DNA of 64,000 nt from Auanema rhodensis (GCA_964057225.1 OZ059896.1:19340501-19404500), one strand, 5' to 3'; counted from the stretch's first letter, positions 14,743-29,033 are shown. Translations and numbers: made by a program. Notes: a model not told the origin generated them from the sequence alone.

Positions 14743-17550
14743 CAAAAATTAGTTATGATCGTTTGAAAAATGATGCATTAGTGTATGTTGAGTTTCCATA
14801 TACACTCAACATTGCTTCCAAAAACATTTTGACAAAAATTTTTTCGAAAAATTTCAAAATAATTTAGCAAAAAGTAGATGTTTTTAGATTCCTTTTTTCA
14901 AGGCAAAGACGATGGACAATGTTATTCAACGAAAAAATTAATTCTTCAGGGTGAAAATCGAGGATATAAGTGTGAACTTATATCAGTTGATATCTCGGTG
15001 CATTTTTAAGCTAGCGCAAATCTGATAACACAGATCGACGCAGCTTAAAATACCGCATCGAATGCACTATAGTACATGGAGAAACGCTTGATACAAAAAT
15101 TAGTTATGATCGTTTGAAAAATGATGCATTAGTGTATGTTGAGTTTCCATGTACACTCAACATTGCTTCCAAAAACATTTTGACAAAAATTTTTTCGAAA
15201 AATTTCAAAATAATTTAGCAAAGAGTAGATGTTTTTAGATTCCTTTTTTCAAGGCAAAGACGATGGACAATGTTATTCAACGAAAAAATTAATTCTTCAG
15301 GGTGAAAATCGAGGATATAAGTGTGAACTTATATCAGTTGATATCTCGGTGCATTTTTAAGCTAGCGCAAATCTGATAACACAGATCGACGCAGCTTAAA
15401 AATCCGCATCGAATGCACTATACTACATTGAGAAACGCTTAATACAAGAATTAGTTATGATCGTTTGAAAAATGATGCATTAGTGTATGTTGAGTTTCCA
15501 TGTACACTCAACATTGCTTCCAAAAACATTTTGACAAAAATTTTTTCGAAAAATTTCAAAATAATTTAGCAAAGAGTAGATGTTTTTAGATTCCTTTTTT
15601 CAAGGCAAAGACGATGGACAATGTTATTCAACGAAAAAATTAATTCTTCAGGGTGAAAATCGAGGATATAAGTGTGAACTTATATCAGTTGATATCTCGG
15701 TGCATTTTTAAGCTAGCGCAAATCTGATAACACAGATCGACGCAGCTTAAAAATCCGCATCGAATGCACTATACTACATTGAGAAACGCTTAATACAAAA
15801 ATTAGTTATGATCGTTTGAAAAATGATGCATTAGTGTATGTTGAGTTTCCATATACACTCAACATTGCTTCCAAAAACATTTTGACAAAAATTTTTTCGA
15901 AAAATTTCAAAATAATTTAGCAAAAAGTAGATGTTTTTAGATTCCTTTTTTCAAGGCAAAGACGATGGACAATGTTATTCAACGAAAAAATTAATTCTTC
16001 AGGGTGAAAATCGAGGATATAAGTGTGAACTTATATCAGTTGATATCTCGGTGCATTTTTAAGCTAGCGCAAATCTGATAACACAGATCGACGCAGCTTA
16101 AAATACCGCATCGAATGCACTATAGTACATGGAGAAACGCTTAATACAAAAATTAGTTATGATCGTTTGAAAAATGATGCATTAGTGTATGTTGAGTTTC
16201 CATGTACACTCAACATTGCTTCCAAAAACATTTTGACAAAAATTTTTTCGAAAAATTTCAAGATAATTTAGCAAAGAGTAGATGTTTTTAGATTCCTTTT
16301 TTCAAGGCAAAGACGATGGACAATGTTATTCAACGAAAAAATTAATTCTTCAGGGTGAAAATCGAGGATATAAGTGTGAACTTATATCAGTTGATATCTC
16401 GGTGCATTTTTAAGCTAGCGCAAATCTGATAACACAGATCGACGCAGCTTAAAAATCCGCATCGAATGCACTATACTACATTGAGAAACGCTTAATACAA
16501 GAATTAGTTATGATCGTTTGAAAAATGATGCATTAGTGTATGTTGAGTTTCCATGTACACTCAACATTGCTTCCAAAAACATTTTGACAAAAATTTTTTC
16601 GAAAAATTTCAAAATAATTTAGCAAAAAGTAGATGTTTTTAGATTCCTTTTTTCAAGGCAAAGACGATGGACAATGTTATTCAACGAAAAAATTAATTCT
16701 TTAGGGTGAAAATCGAGGATATAAGTGTGAACTTATATCAGTTGATATCTCGGTGCATTTTTAAGCTAGCGCAAATCTGATAACACAGATCGACGCAGCT
16801 TAAAAATCCGCATCGAATGCACTATACTACATTAAGAAACGCTTAATACAAAAATTAGTTATGATCGTTTGAAAAATGATGCATTAGTGTATGTTGAGTT
16901 TCCATGTACACTCAACATTGCTTCCAAAAACATTTTGACAAAAATTTTTTCGAAAAATTTCAAAATAATTTAGCAAAAAGTAGATGTTTTTAGATTCCTT
17001 TTTTCAAGGCAAAGACGATGGACAATGTTATTCAACGAAAAAATTAATTCTTCAGGGTGAAAATCGAGGATATAAGTGTGAACTTATATCAGTTGATATC
17101 TCGGTGCATTTTTAAGCTAGCGCAAATCTGATAACACAGATCGACGCAGCTTAAAAATCCGCATCGAATGCACTATACTACATTGAGAAACGCTTAATAC
17201 AAAAATTAGTTATGATCGTTTGAAAAATGATGCATTAGTGTATGTTGAGTTTCCATATACACTCAACATTGCTTCCAAAAACATTTTGACAAAAATTTTT
17301 TCGAAAAATTTCAAGATAATTTAGCAAAAAGTAGATGTTTTTAGATTCCTTTTTTCAAGGCAAAGACGATGGACAATGTTATTCAACGAAAAAATTAATT
17401 CTTCAGGGTGAAAATCGAGGATATAAGTGTGAACTTATATCAGTTGATATCTCGGTGCATTTTTAAGCTAGCGCAAATCTGATAACACAGATCGACGCAG
17501 CTTAAAATACCGCATCGAATGCACTATAGTACATGGAGAAACGCTTAATA
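14743..17550. repeat. Eight-monomer block repeated at 26677-29484
   Basis: The type order X, Y, Y with caagaatta start, X, Y with caagataa, Z, W, X with caagataa occurs in both places at an offset of 34 monomers (11934 bp). The monomer at 17551 (Y joined to a Z ending) no longer matches its counterpart at 29485 (plain Y), which sets the right limit. On the left, the X at 14392 faces a Y at 26326. Confidence 0.7.
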
Positions 17551-17901
17551 CAAAAATTAGTTATGATCGTTTGAAAAATGATGCATTAGTGTATGTTGAG
17601 TTTCCATGTACACTCAACATTGCTTCCAAAAACATTTTGACAAAAATTTTTTCGAAAAATTTCAAAATAATTTAGCAAAGAGTAGATGTTTTTAGATTCC
17701 TTTTTTCAAGGCAAAGACGATGGACAATGTTATTCAACGAAAAAATTAATTCTTCAGGGTGAAAATCGAGGATATAAGTGTGAACTTATATCAGTTGATA
17801 TCTCGGTGCATTTTTAAGCTAGCGCAAATCTGATAACACAGATCGACGCAGCTTAAAAATACGCATCGAATGCACTATACTACATTAAGAAACGCTTAAT
17901 A
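17551..17901. repeat. Recombinant monomer, Y start and Z ending
   Basis: agcaaagag (g at 17680) is the Y mark. The ending aaaaatacgc (a at 17861) with cattaag belongs to Z. The exchange lies between those two sites and fits an unequal event that removed part of a Y-Z pair. Confidence 0.6.
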
Positions 17902-20358
17902 CAAAAATTAGTTATGATCGTTTGAAAAATGATGCATTAGTGTATGTTGAGTTTCCATGTACACTCAACATTGCTTCCAAAAACATTTTGACAAAAATTT
18001 TTTCGAAAAATTTCAAAATAATTTAGCAAAAAGTGGATGTTTTTAGATTCCTTTTTTCAAGGCAAAGACGATGGACAATGTTATTCAACGAAAAAATTAA
18101 TTCTTTAGGGTGAAAATCGAGGATATAAGTGTGAACTTATATCAGTTGATATCTCGGTGCATTTTTAAGCTAGCGCAAATCTGATAACACAGATCGACGC
18201 AGCTTAAAAATCCGCATCGAATGCACTATACTACATTAAGAAACGCTTAATACAAAAATTAGTTATGATCGTTTGAAAAATGATGCATTAGTGTATGTTG
18301 AGTTTCCATGTACACTCAACATTGCTTCCAAAAACATTTTGACAAAAATTTTTTCGAAAAATTTCAAAATAATTTAGCAAAAAGTAGATGTTTTTAGATT
18401 CCTTTTTTCAAGGCAAAGACGATGGACAATGTTATTCAACGAAAAAATTAATTCTTCAGGGTGAAAATCGAGGATATAAGTGTGAACTTATATCAGTTGA
18501 TATCTCGGTGCATTTTTAAGCTAGCGCAAATCTGATAACACAGATCGACGCAGCTTAAAAATCCGCATCGAATGCACTATACTACATTGAGAAACGCTTA
18601 ATACAAAAATTAGTTATGATCGTTTGAAAAATGATGCATTAGTGTATGTTGAGTTTCCATATACACTCAACATTGCTTCCAAAAACATTTTGACAAAAAT
18701 TTTTTCGAAAAATTTCAAGATAATTTAGCAAAAAGTAGATGTTTTTAGATTCCTTTTTTCAAGGCAAAGACGATGGACAATGTTATTCAACGAAAAAATT
18801 AATTCTTCAGGGTGAAAATCGAGGATATAAGTGTGAACTTATATCAGTTGATATCTCGGTGCATTTTTAAGCTAGCGCAAATCTGATAACACAGATCGAC
18901 GCAGCTTAAAATACCGCATCGAATGCACTATAGTACATGGAGAAACGCTTAATACAAAAATTAGTTATGATCGTTTGAAAAATGATGCATTAGTGTATGT
19001 TGAGTTTCCATGTACACTCAACATTGCTTCCAAAAACATTTTGACAAAAATTTTTTCGAAAAATTTCAAAATAATTTAGCAAAGAGTAGATGTTTTTAGA
19101 TTCCTTTTTTCAAGGCAAAGACGATGGACAATGTTATTCAACGAAAAAATTAATTCTTCAGGGTGAAAATCGAGGATATAAGTGTGAACTTATATCAGTT
19201 GATATCTCGGTGCATTTTTAAGCTAGCGCAAATCTGATAACACAGATCGACGCAGCTTAAAAATCCGCATCGAATGCACTATACTACATTGAGAAACGCT
19301 TAATACAAAAATTAGTTATGATCGTTTGAAAAATGATGCATTAGTGTATGTTGAGTTTCCATATACACTCAACATTGCTTCCAAAAACATTTTGACAAAA
19401 ATTTTTTCGAAAAATTTCAAAATAATTTAGCAAAAAGTAGATGTTTTTAGATTCCTTTTTTCAAGGCAAAGACGATGGACAATGTTATTCAACGAAAAAA
19501 TTAATTCTTCAGGGTGAAAATCGAGGATATAAGTGTGAACTTATATCAGTTGATATCTCGGTGCATTTTTAAGCTAGCGCAAATCTGATAACACAGATCG
19601 ACGCAGCTTAAAATACCGCATCGAATGCACTATAGTACATGGAGAAACGCTTAATACAAAAATTAGTTATGATCGTTTGAAAAATGATGCATTAGTGTAT
19701 GTTGAGTTTCCATGTACACTCAACATTGCTTCCAAAAACATTTTGACAAAAATTTTTTCGAAAAATTTCAAAATAATTTAGCAAAGAGTAGATGTTTTTA
19801 GATTCCTTTTTTCAAGGCAAAGACGATGGACAATGTTATTCAACGAAAAAATTAATTCTTCAGGGTGAAAATCGAGGATATAAGTGTGAACTTATATCAG
19901 TTGATATCTCGCTGCATTTTTAAGCTAGCGCAAATCTGATAACACAGATCGACGCAGCTTAAAAATCCGCATCGAATGCACTATACTACATTGAGAAACG
20001 CTTAATACAAAAATTAGTTATGATCGTTTGAAAAATGATGCATTAGTGTATGTTGAGTTTCCATATACACTCAACATTGCTTCCAAAAACATTTTGACAA
20101 AAATTTTTTCGAAAAATTTCAAAATAATTTAGCAAAAAGTAGATGTTTTTAGATTCCTTTTTTCAAGGCAAAGACGATGGACAATGTTATTCAACGAAAA
20201 AATTAATTCTTCAGGGTGAAAATCGAGGATATAAGTGTGAACTTATATCAGTTGATATCTCGGTGCATTTTTAAGCTAGCGCAAATCTGATAACACAGAT
20301 CGACGCAGCTTAAAATACCGCATCGAATGCACTATAGTACATGGAGAAACGCTTAATA

Positions 20359-21060
20359 CAAAAATTAGTTATGATCGTTTGAAAAATGATGCATTAGTGT
20401 ATGTTGAGTTTCCATGTACACTCAACATTGCTTCCAAAAACATTTTGACAAAAATTTTTTCGAAAAATTTCAAAATAATTTAGCAAAGAGTAGATGTTTT
20501 TAGATTCCTTTTTTCAAGGCAAAGACGATGGACAATGTTATTCAACGAAAAAATTAATTCTTCAGGGTGAAAATCGAGGATATAAGTGTGAACTTATATC
20601 AGTTGATATCTCGGTGCATTTTTAAGCTAGCGCAAATCTGATAACACAGATCGACGCAGCTTAAAATACCGCATCGAATGCACTATAGTACATGGAGAAA
20701 CGCTTAATACAAAAATTAGTTATGATCGTTTGAAAAATGATGCATTAGTGTATGTTGAGTTTCCATGTACACTCAACATTGCTTCCAAAAACATTTTGAC
20801 AAAAATTTTTTCGAAAAATTTCAAAATAATTTAGCAAAGAGTAGATGTTTTTAGATTCCTTTTTTCAAGGCAAAGACGATGGACAATGTTATTCAACGAA
20901 AAAATTAATTCTTCAGGGTGAAAATCGAGGATATAAGTGTGAACTTATATCAGTTGATATCTCGGTGCATTTTTAAGCTAGCGCAAATCTGATAACACAG
21001 ATCGACGCAGCTTAAAATACCGCATCGAATGCACTATAGTACATGGAGAAACGCTTAATA
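20359..21060. repeat. Two recombinant monomers, Y start and X ending
   Basis: Both carry g at m130 (Y) and the aaaatacc and tatagtacatgg ending (X). The same combination occurs once at 11233-11583. Two in a row suggest that a single recombinant was then duplicated in step. Confidence 0.65.
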
Positions 21061-24000
21061 CAAAAATTAGTTATGATCGTTTGAAAAATGATGCATTAGT
21101 GTATGTTGAGTTTCCATGTACACTCAACATTGCTTCCAAAAACATTTTGACAAAAATTTTTTCGAAAAATTTCAAAATAATTTAGCAAAGAGTAGATGTT
21201 TTTAGATTCCTTTTTTCAAGGCAAAGACGATGGACAATGTTATTCAACGAAAAAATTAATTCTTCAGGGTGAAAATCGAGGATATAAGTGTGAACTTATA
21301 TCAGTTGATATCTCGGTGCATTTTTAAGCTAGCGCAAATCTGATAACACAGATCGACGCAGCTTAAAAATCCGCATCGAATGCACTATACTACATTGAGA
21401 AACGCTTAATACAAAAATTAGTTATGATCGTTTGAAAAATGATGCATTAGTGTATGTTGAGTTTCCATATACACTCAACATTGCTTCCAAAAACATTTTG
21501 ACAAAAATTTTTTCGAAAAATTTCAAAATAATTTAGCAAAAAGTAGATGTTTTTAGATTCCTTTTTTCAAGGCAAAGACGATGGACAATGTTATTCAACG
21601 AAAAAATTAATTCTTCAGGGTGAAAATCGAGGATATAAGTGTGAACTTATATCAGTTGATATCTCGGTGCATTTTTAAGCTAGCGCAAATCTGATAACAC
21701 AGATCGACGCAGCTTAAAATACCGCATCGAATGCACTATAGTACATGGAGAAACGCTTAATACAAAAATTAGTTATGATCGTTTGAAAAATGATGCATTA
21801 GTGTATGTTGAGTTTCCATGTACACTCAACATTGCTTCCAAAAACATTTTGACAAAAATTTTTTCGAAAAATTTCAAAATAATTTAGCAAAGAGTAGATG
21901 TTTTTAGATTCCTTTTTTCAAGGCAAAGACGATGGACAATGTTATTCAACGAAAAAATTAATTCTTCAGGGTGAAAATCGAGGATATAAGTGTGAACTTA
22001 TATCAGTTGATATCTCGCTGCATTTTTAAGCTAGCGCAAATCTGATAACACAGATCGACGCAGCTTAAAAATCCGCATCGAATGCACTATACTACATTGA
22101 GAAACGCTTAATACAAAAATTAGTTATGATCGTTTGAAAAATGATGCATTAGTGTATGTTGAGTTTCCATATACACTCAACATTGCTTCCAAAAACATTT
22201 TGACAAAAATTTTTTCGAAAAATTTCAAAATAATTTAGCAAAAAGTAGATGTTTTTAGATTCCTTTTTTCAAGGCAAAGACGATGGACAATGTTATTCAA
22301 CGAAAAAATTAATTCTTCAGGGTGAAAATCGAGGATATAAGTGTGAACTTATATCAGTTGATATCTCGGTGCATTTTTAAGCTAGCGCAAATCTGATAAC
22401 ACAGATCGACGCAGCTTAAAATACCGCATCGAATGCACTATAGTACATGGAGAAACGCTTAATACAAAAATTAGTTATGATCGTTTGAAAAATGATGCAT
22501 TAGTGTATGTTGAGTTTCCATGTACACTCAACATTGCTTCCAAAAACATTTTGACAAAAATTTTTTCGAAAAATTTCAAAATAATTTAGCAAAGAGTAGA
22601 TGTTTTTAGATTCCTTTTTTCAAGGCAAAGACGATGGACAATGTTATTCAACGAAAAAATTAATTCTTCAGGGTGAAAATCGAGGATATAAGTGTGAACT
22701 TATATCAGTTGATATCTCGGTGCATTTTTAAGCTAGCGCAAATCTGATAACACAGATCGACGCAGCTTAAAAATCCGCATCGAATGCACTATACTACATT
22801 GAGAAACGCTTAATACAATAATTAGTTATGATCGTTTGAAAAATGATGCATTAGTGTATGTTGAGTTTCCATGTACACTCAACATTGCTTCCAAAAACAT
22901 TTTGACAAAAATTTTTTCGAAAAATTTCAAAATAATTTAGCAAAAAGTAGATGTTTTTAGATTCCTTTTTTCAAGGCAAAGACGATGGACAATGTTATTC
23001 AACGAAAAAATTAATTCTTTAGGGTGAAAATCGAGGATATAAGTGTGAACTTATATCAGTTGATATCTCGGTGCATTTTTAAGCTAGCGCAAATCTGATA
23101 ACACAGATCGACGCAGCTTAAAAATACGCATCGAATGCACTATACTACATTAAGAAACGCTTAATACAAAAATTAGTTATGATCGTTTGAAAAATGATGC
23201 ATTAGTGTATGTTGAGTTTCCATGTACACTCAACATTGCTTCCAAAAACATTTTGACAAAAATTTTTTCGAAAAATTTCAAAAAAATTTAGCAAAAAGTA
23301 GATGTTTTTAGATTCCTTTTTTCAAGGCAAAGACGATGGACAATGTTATTCAACGAAAAAATTAATTCTTCAGGGTGAAAATCGAGGATATAAGTGTGAA
23401 CTTATATCAGTTGATATCTCGGTGCATTTTTAAGCTAGCGCAAATCTGATAACACAGATCGACGCAGCTTAAAAATCCGCATCGAATGCACTATACTACA
23501 TTGAGAAACGCTTAATACAAAAATTAGTTATGATCGTTTGAAAAATGATGCATTAGTGTATGTTGAGTTTCCATATACACTCAACATTGCTTCCAAAAAC
23601 ATTTTGACAAAAATTTTTTCGAAAAATTTCAAAATAATTTAGCAAAAAGTAGATGTTTTTAGATTCCTTTTTTCAAGGCAAAGACGATGGACAATGTTAT
23701 TCAACGAAAAAATTAATTCTTCAGGGTGAAAATCGAGGATATAAGTGTGAACTTATATCAGTTGATATCTCGGTGCATTTTTAAGCTAGCGCAAATCTGA
23801 TAACACAGATCGACGCAGCTTAAAATACCGCATCGAATGCACTATAGTACATGGAGAAACGCTTAATACAAAAATTAGTTATGATCGTTTGAAAAATGAT
23901 GCATTAGTGTATGTTGAGTTTCCATGTACACTCAACATTGCTTCCAAAAACATTTTGACAAAAATTTTTTCGAAAAATTTCAAAATAATTTAGCAAAGAG

Positions 24001-24921
24001 TAGATGTTTTTAGATTCCTTTTTTCAAGGCAAAGACGATGGACAATGTTATTCAACGAAAAAATTAATTCTTCAGGGTGAAAATCGAGGATATAAGTGTG
24101 AACTTATATCAGTTGATATCTCGGTGCATTTTTAAGCTAGCGCAAATCTGATAACACAGATCGACGCAGCTTAAAAATCCGCATCGAATGCACTATACTA
24201 CATTGAGAAACGCTTAATACAAAAATTAGTTATGATCGTTTGAAAAATGATGCATTAGTGTATGTTGAGTTTCCATATACACTCAACATTGCTTCCAAAA
24301 ACATTTTGACAAAAATTTTTTCGAAAAATTTCAAAATAATTTAGCAAAAAGTAGATGTTTTTAGATTCCTTTTTTCAAGGCAAAGACGATGGACAATGTT
24401 ATTCAACGAAAAAATTAATTCTTCAGGGTGAAAATCGAGGATATAAGTGTGAACTTATATCAGTTGATATCTCGGTGCATTTTTAAGCTAGCGCAAATCT
24501 GATAACACAGATCGACGCAGCTTAAAATACCGCATCGAATGCACTATAGTACATGGAGAAACGCTTAATACAAAAATTAGTTATGATCGTTTGAAAAATG
24601 ATGCATTAGTGTATGTTGAGTTTCCATGTACACTCAACATTGCTTCCAAAAACATTTTGACAAAAATTTTTTCGAAAAATTTCAAAATAATTTAGCAAAG
24701 AGTAGATGTTTTTAGATTCCTTTTTTCAAGGCAAAGACGATGGACAATGTTATTCAACGAAAAAATTAATTCTTCAGGGTGAAAATCGAGGATATAAGTG
24801 TGAACTTATATCAGTTGATATCTCGGTGCATTTTTAAGCTAGCGCAAATCTGATAACACAGATCGACGCAGCTTAAAAATCCGCATCGAATGCACTATAC
24901 TACATTGAGAAACGCTTAATA

Positions 24922-25272
24922 CAAGAATTAGTTATGATCGTTTGAAAAATGATGCATTAGTGTATGTTGAGTTTCCATATACACTCAACATTGCTTCCAA
25001 AAACATTTTGACAAAAATTTTTTCGAAAAATTTCAAAATAATTTAGCAAAGAGTAGATGTTTTTAGATTCCTTTTTTCAAGGCAAAGACGATGGACAATG
25101 TTATTCAACGAAAAAATTAATTCTTCAGGGTGAAAATCGAGGATATAAGTGTGAACTTATATCAGTTGATATCTCGGTGCATTTTTAAGCTAGCGCAAAT
25201 CTGATAACACAGATCGACGCAGCTTAAAATACCGCATCGAATGCACTATAGTACATGGAGAAACGCTTAATA
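24922..25272. repeat. Monomer mixing marks of three types
   Basis: It opens caagaatta (Z-like), has a at m58 (X), g at m130 (Y) and the X ending. At least two changes of type within 351 bp point to repeated exchange or gene conversion rather than one crossover. Confidence 0.6.
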
Positions 25273-28200
25273 CAAAAATTAGTTATGATCGTTTGAAAAA
25301 TGATGCATTAGTGTATGTTGAGTTTCCATGTACACTCAACATTGCTTCCAAAAACATTTTGACAAAAATTTTTTCGAAAAATTTCAAAATAATTTAGCAA
25401 AAAGTAGATGTTTTTAGATTCCTTTTTTCAAGGCAAAGACGATGGACAATGTTATTCAACGAAAAAATTAATTCTTCAGGGTGAAAATCGAGGATATAAG
25501 TGTGAACTTATATCAGTTGATATCTCGGTGCATTTTTAAGCTAGCGCAAATCTGATAACACAGATCGACGCAGCTTAAAAATCCGCATCGAATGCACTAT
25601 ACTACATTGAGAAACGCTTAATACAAGAATTAGTTATGATCGTTTGAAAAATGATGCATTAGTGTATGTTGAGTTTCCATGTACACTCAACATTGCTTCC
25701 AAAAACATTTTGACAAAAATTTTTTCGAAAAATTTCAAAATAATTTAGCAAAGAGTAGATGTTTTTAGATTCCTTTTTTCAAGGCAAAGACGATGGACAA
25801 TGTTATTCAACGAAAAAATTAATTCTTCAGGGTGAAAATCGAGGATATAAGTGTGAACTTATATCAGTTGATATCTCGGTGCATTTTTAAGCTAGCGCAA
25901 ATCTGATAACACAGATCGACGCAGCTTAAAAATCCGCATCGAATGCACTATACTACATTGAGAAACGCTTAATACAAAAATTAGTTATGATCGTTTGAAA
26001 AATGATGCATTAGTGTATGTTGAGTTTCCATATACACTCAACATTGCTTCCAAAAACATTTTGACAAAAATTTTTTCGAAAAATTTCAAAATAATTTAGC
26101 AAAAAGTAGATGTTTTTAGATTCCTTTTTTCAAGGCAAAGACGATGGACAATGTTATTCAACGAAAAAATTAATTCTTCAGGGTGAAAATCGAGGATATA
26201 AGTGTGAACTTATATCAGTTGATATCTCGGTGCATTTTTAAGCTAGCGCAAATCTGATAACACAGATCGACGCAGCTTAAAATACCGCATCGAATGCACT
26301 ATAGTACATGGAGAAACGCTTAATACAAAAATTAGTTATGATCGTTTGAAAAATGATGCATTAGTGTATGTTGAGTTTCCATGTACACTCAACATTGCTT
26401 CCAAAAACATTTTGACAAAAATTTTTTCGAAAAATTTCAAGATAATTTAGCAAAGAGTAGATGTTTTTAGATTCCTTTTTTCAAGGCAAAGACGATGGAC
26501 AATGTTATTCAACGAAAAAATTAATTCTTCAGGGTGAAAATCGAGGATATAAGTGTGAACTTATATCAGTTGATATCTCGGTGCATTTTTAAGCTAGCGC
26601 AAATCTGATAACACAGATCGACGCAGCTTAAAAATCCGCATCGAATGCACTATACTACATTGAGAAACGCTTAATACAAAAATTAGTTATGATCGTTTGA
26701 AAAATGATGCATTAGTGTATGTTGAGTTTCCATATACACTCAACATTGCTTCCAAAAACATTTTGACAAAAATTTTTTCGAAAAATTTCAAAATAATTTA
26801 GCAAAAAGTAGATGTTTTTAGATTCCTTTTTTCAAGGCAAAGACGATGGACAATGTTATTCAACGAAAAAATTAATTCTTCAGGGTGAAAATCGAGGATA
26901 TAAGTGTGAACTTATATCAGTTGATATCTCGGTGCATTTTTAAGCTAGCGCAAATCTGATAACACAGATCGACGCAGCTTAAAATACCGCATCGAATGCA
27001 CTATAGTACATGGAGAAACGCTTAATACAAAAATTAGTTATGATCGTTTGAAAAATGATGCATTAGTGTATGTTGAGTTTCCATGTACACTCAACATTGC
27101 TTCCAAAAACATTTTGACAAAAATTTTTTCGAAAAATTTCAAAATAATTTAGCAAAGAGTAGATGTTTTTAGATTCCTTTTTTCAAGGCAAAGACGATGG
27201 ACAATGTTATTCAACGAAAAAATTAATTCTTCAGGGTGAAAATCGAGGATATAAGTGTGAACTTATATCAGTTGATATCTCGGTGCATTTTTAAGCTAGC
27301 GCAAATCTGATAACACAGATCGACGCAGCTTAAAAATCCGCATCGAATGCACTATACTACATTGAGAAACGCTTAATACAAGAATTAGTTATGATCGTTT
27401 GAAAAATGATGCATTAGTGTATGTTGAGTTTCCATGTACACTCAACATTGCTTCCAAAAACATTTTGACAAAAATTTTTTCGAAAAATTTCAAAATAATT
27501 TAGCAAAGAGTAGATGTTTTTAGATTCCTTTTTTCAAGGCAAAGACGATGGACAATGTTATTCAACGAAAAAATTAATTCTTCAGGGTGAAAATCGAGGA
27601 TATAAGTGTGAACTTATATCAGTTGATATCTCGGTGCATTTTTAAGCTAGCGCAAATCTGATAACACAGATCGACGCAGCTTAAAAATCCGCATCGAATG
27701 CACTATACTACATTGAGAAACGCTTAATACAAAAATTAGTTATGATCGTTTGAAAAATGATGCATTAGTGTATGTTGAGTTTCCATATACACTCAACATT
27801 GCTTCCAAAAACATTTTGACAAAAATTTTTTCGAAAAATTTCAAAATAATTTAGCAAAAAGTAGATGTTTTTAGATTCCTTTTTTCAAGGCAAAGACGAT
27901 GGACAATGTTATTCAACGAAAAAATTAATTCTTCAGGGTGAAAATCGAGGATATAAGTGTGAACTTATATCAGTTGATATCTCGGTGCATTTTTAAGCTA
28001 GCGCAAATCTGATAACACAGATCGACGCAGCTTAAAATACCGCATCGAATGCACTATAGTACATGGAGAAACGCTTAATACAAAAATTAGTTATGATCGT
28101 TTGAAAAATGATGCATTAGTGTATGTTGAGTTTCCATGTACACTCAACATTGCTTCCAAAAACATTTTGACAAAAATTTTTTCGAAAAATTTCAAGATAA

Positions 28201-28824
28201 TTTAGCAAAGAGTAGATGTTTTTAGATTCCTTTTTTCAAGGCAAAGACGATGGACAATGTTATTCAACGAAAAAATTAATTCTTCAGGGTGAAAATCGAG
28301 GATATAAGTGTGAACTTATATCAGTTGATATCTCGGTGCATTTTTAAGCTAGCGCAAATCTGATAACACAGATCGACGCAGCTTAAAAATCCGCATCGAA
28401 TGCACTATACTACATTGAGAAACGCTTAATACAAGAATTAGTTATGATCGTTTGAAAAATGATGCATTAGTGTATGTTGAGTTTCCATGTACACTCAACA
28501 TTGCTTCCAAAAACATTTTGACAAAAATTTTTTCGAAAAATTTCAAAATAATTTAGCAAAAAGTAGATGTTTTTAGATTCCTTTTTTCAAGGCAAAGACG
28601 ATGGACAATGTTATTCAACGAAAAAATTAATTCTTTAGGGTGAAAATCGAGGATATAAGTGTGAACTTATATCAGTTGATATCTCGGTGCATTTTTAAGC
28701 TAGCGCAAATCTGATAACACAGATCGACGCAGCTTAAAAATCCGCATCGAATGCACTATACTACATTAAGAAACGCTTAATACAAAAATTAGTTATGATC
28801 GTTTGAAAAATGATGCATTAGTGT

Positions 28825-28852
28825 ATGTTGAGTTTCCATGTACACTCAACAT
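28825..28852. repeat. Dyad 1: 9-bp inverted repeat, 10-nt loop
   Basis: Arms atgttgagt and actcaacat are perfect reverse complements around the loop ttccatgtac. I saw no substitution in either arm in any copy. The variable site m58 (g or a) lies in the loop. When it is a (X monomers), an alternative pairing gtgtat/atacac becomes 6 bp rather than 5. A cruciform or a protein site is possible; neither is shown by sequence alone. Confidence 0.85.
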
Positions 28853-28879
28853 TGCTTCCAAAAACATTTTGACAAAAAT

Positions 28880-28891
28880 TTTTTCGAAAAA
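28880..28891. repeat. 12-bp perfect palindrome in the A/T-rich segment
   Basis: tttttcgaaaaa reads the same on both strands and is flanked by further A and T runs (aaa before, ttt after) that extend the symmetry with one unpaired base. It sits in the most A/T-rich part of the monomer. Variants are block specific: m96 = g in the six-monomer units near 40-42 kb and 62-63 kb, and a c-to-t change in the copy at 2107-2457. Phased A and T runs of this kind often bend DNA, which is an inference here. Confidence 0.85.
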
Positions 28892-29002
28892 TTTCAAAAT
28901 AATTTAGCAAAAAGTAGATGTTTTTAGATTCCTTTTTTCAAGGCAAAGACGATGGACAATGTTATTCAACGAAAAAATTAATTCTTCAGGGTGAAAATCG
29001 AG

Positions 29003-29024
29003 GATATAAGTGTGAACTTATATC
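29003..29024. repeat. Dyad 2: 9-bp stem with GTGA tetraloop
   Basis: Arms gatataagt and acttatatc flank gtga, so a transcript would form a 9-bp hairpin closed by a GNRA-type loop. In the 5-mer units (37, 39, 57, 59 and 60 kb areas) the loop is gtaa, which is also GNRA. In the 6-mer units m236 changes t to a and places a mismatch inside the stem, with no compensating change in the other arm. The variation is therefore not what selection on the stem would give. The arms also lie inside a weak outer pairing, cgag (m217-m220) with ctcg (m252-m255). Confidence 0.8.
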
Positions 29025-29033
29025 AGTTGATAT
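29020..29033. repeat. Near-palindrome overlapping dyad 2
   Basis: atatca and tgatat are reverse complements separated by gt. The element shares its first bases with the right arm of dyad 2, so the two foldings compete. It ends in the gatatc hexamer. That hexamer is lost where m252 is a (copies near 0.9, 2.0, 4.5, 6.9, 33.6, 41.0, 42.0, 43.1, 44.1, 53.6, 62.4 and 63.4 kb). Confidence 0.7.

Noticed and set aside
28633-28640. Telomere-like TTTAGGG or TTAGGG in Z monomers
   Set aside because: It is a single occurrence per monomer, created by m205 = t in ctttaggg, and is never in tandem.
28870-28903. Bacterial-type promoter: ttgaca at m88-m93
   Set aside because: The hexamer matches a -35 box, but at 16-18 bases downstream there is ttcaaa, not a -10 box. 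The context is eukaryotic satellite DNA.
28956-28975. CENP-B box on the minus strand
   Set aside because: The minus strand reads tttcgttgaa, matching the left half of the mammalian box, but the required CGGG part is replaced by acat. The match is present in almost every copy, so it could be tested, but half a motif in A/T-rich DNA is weak evidence.
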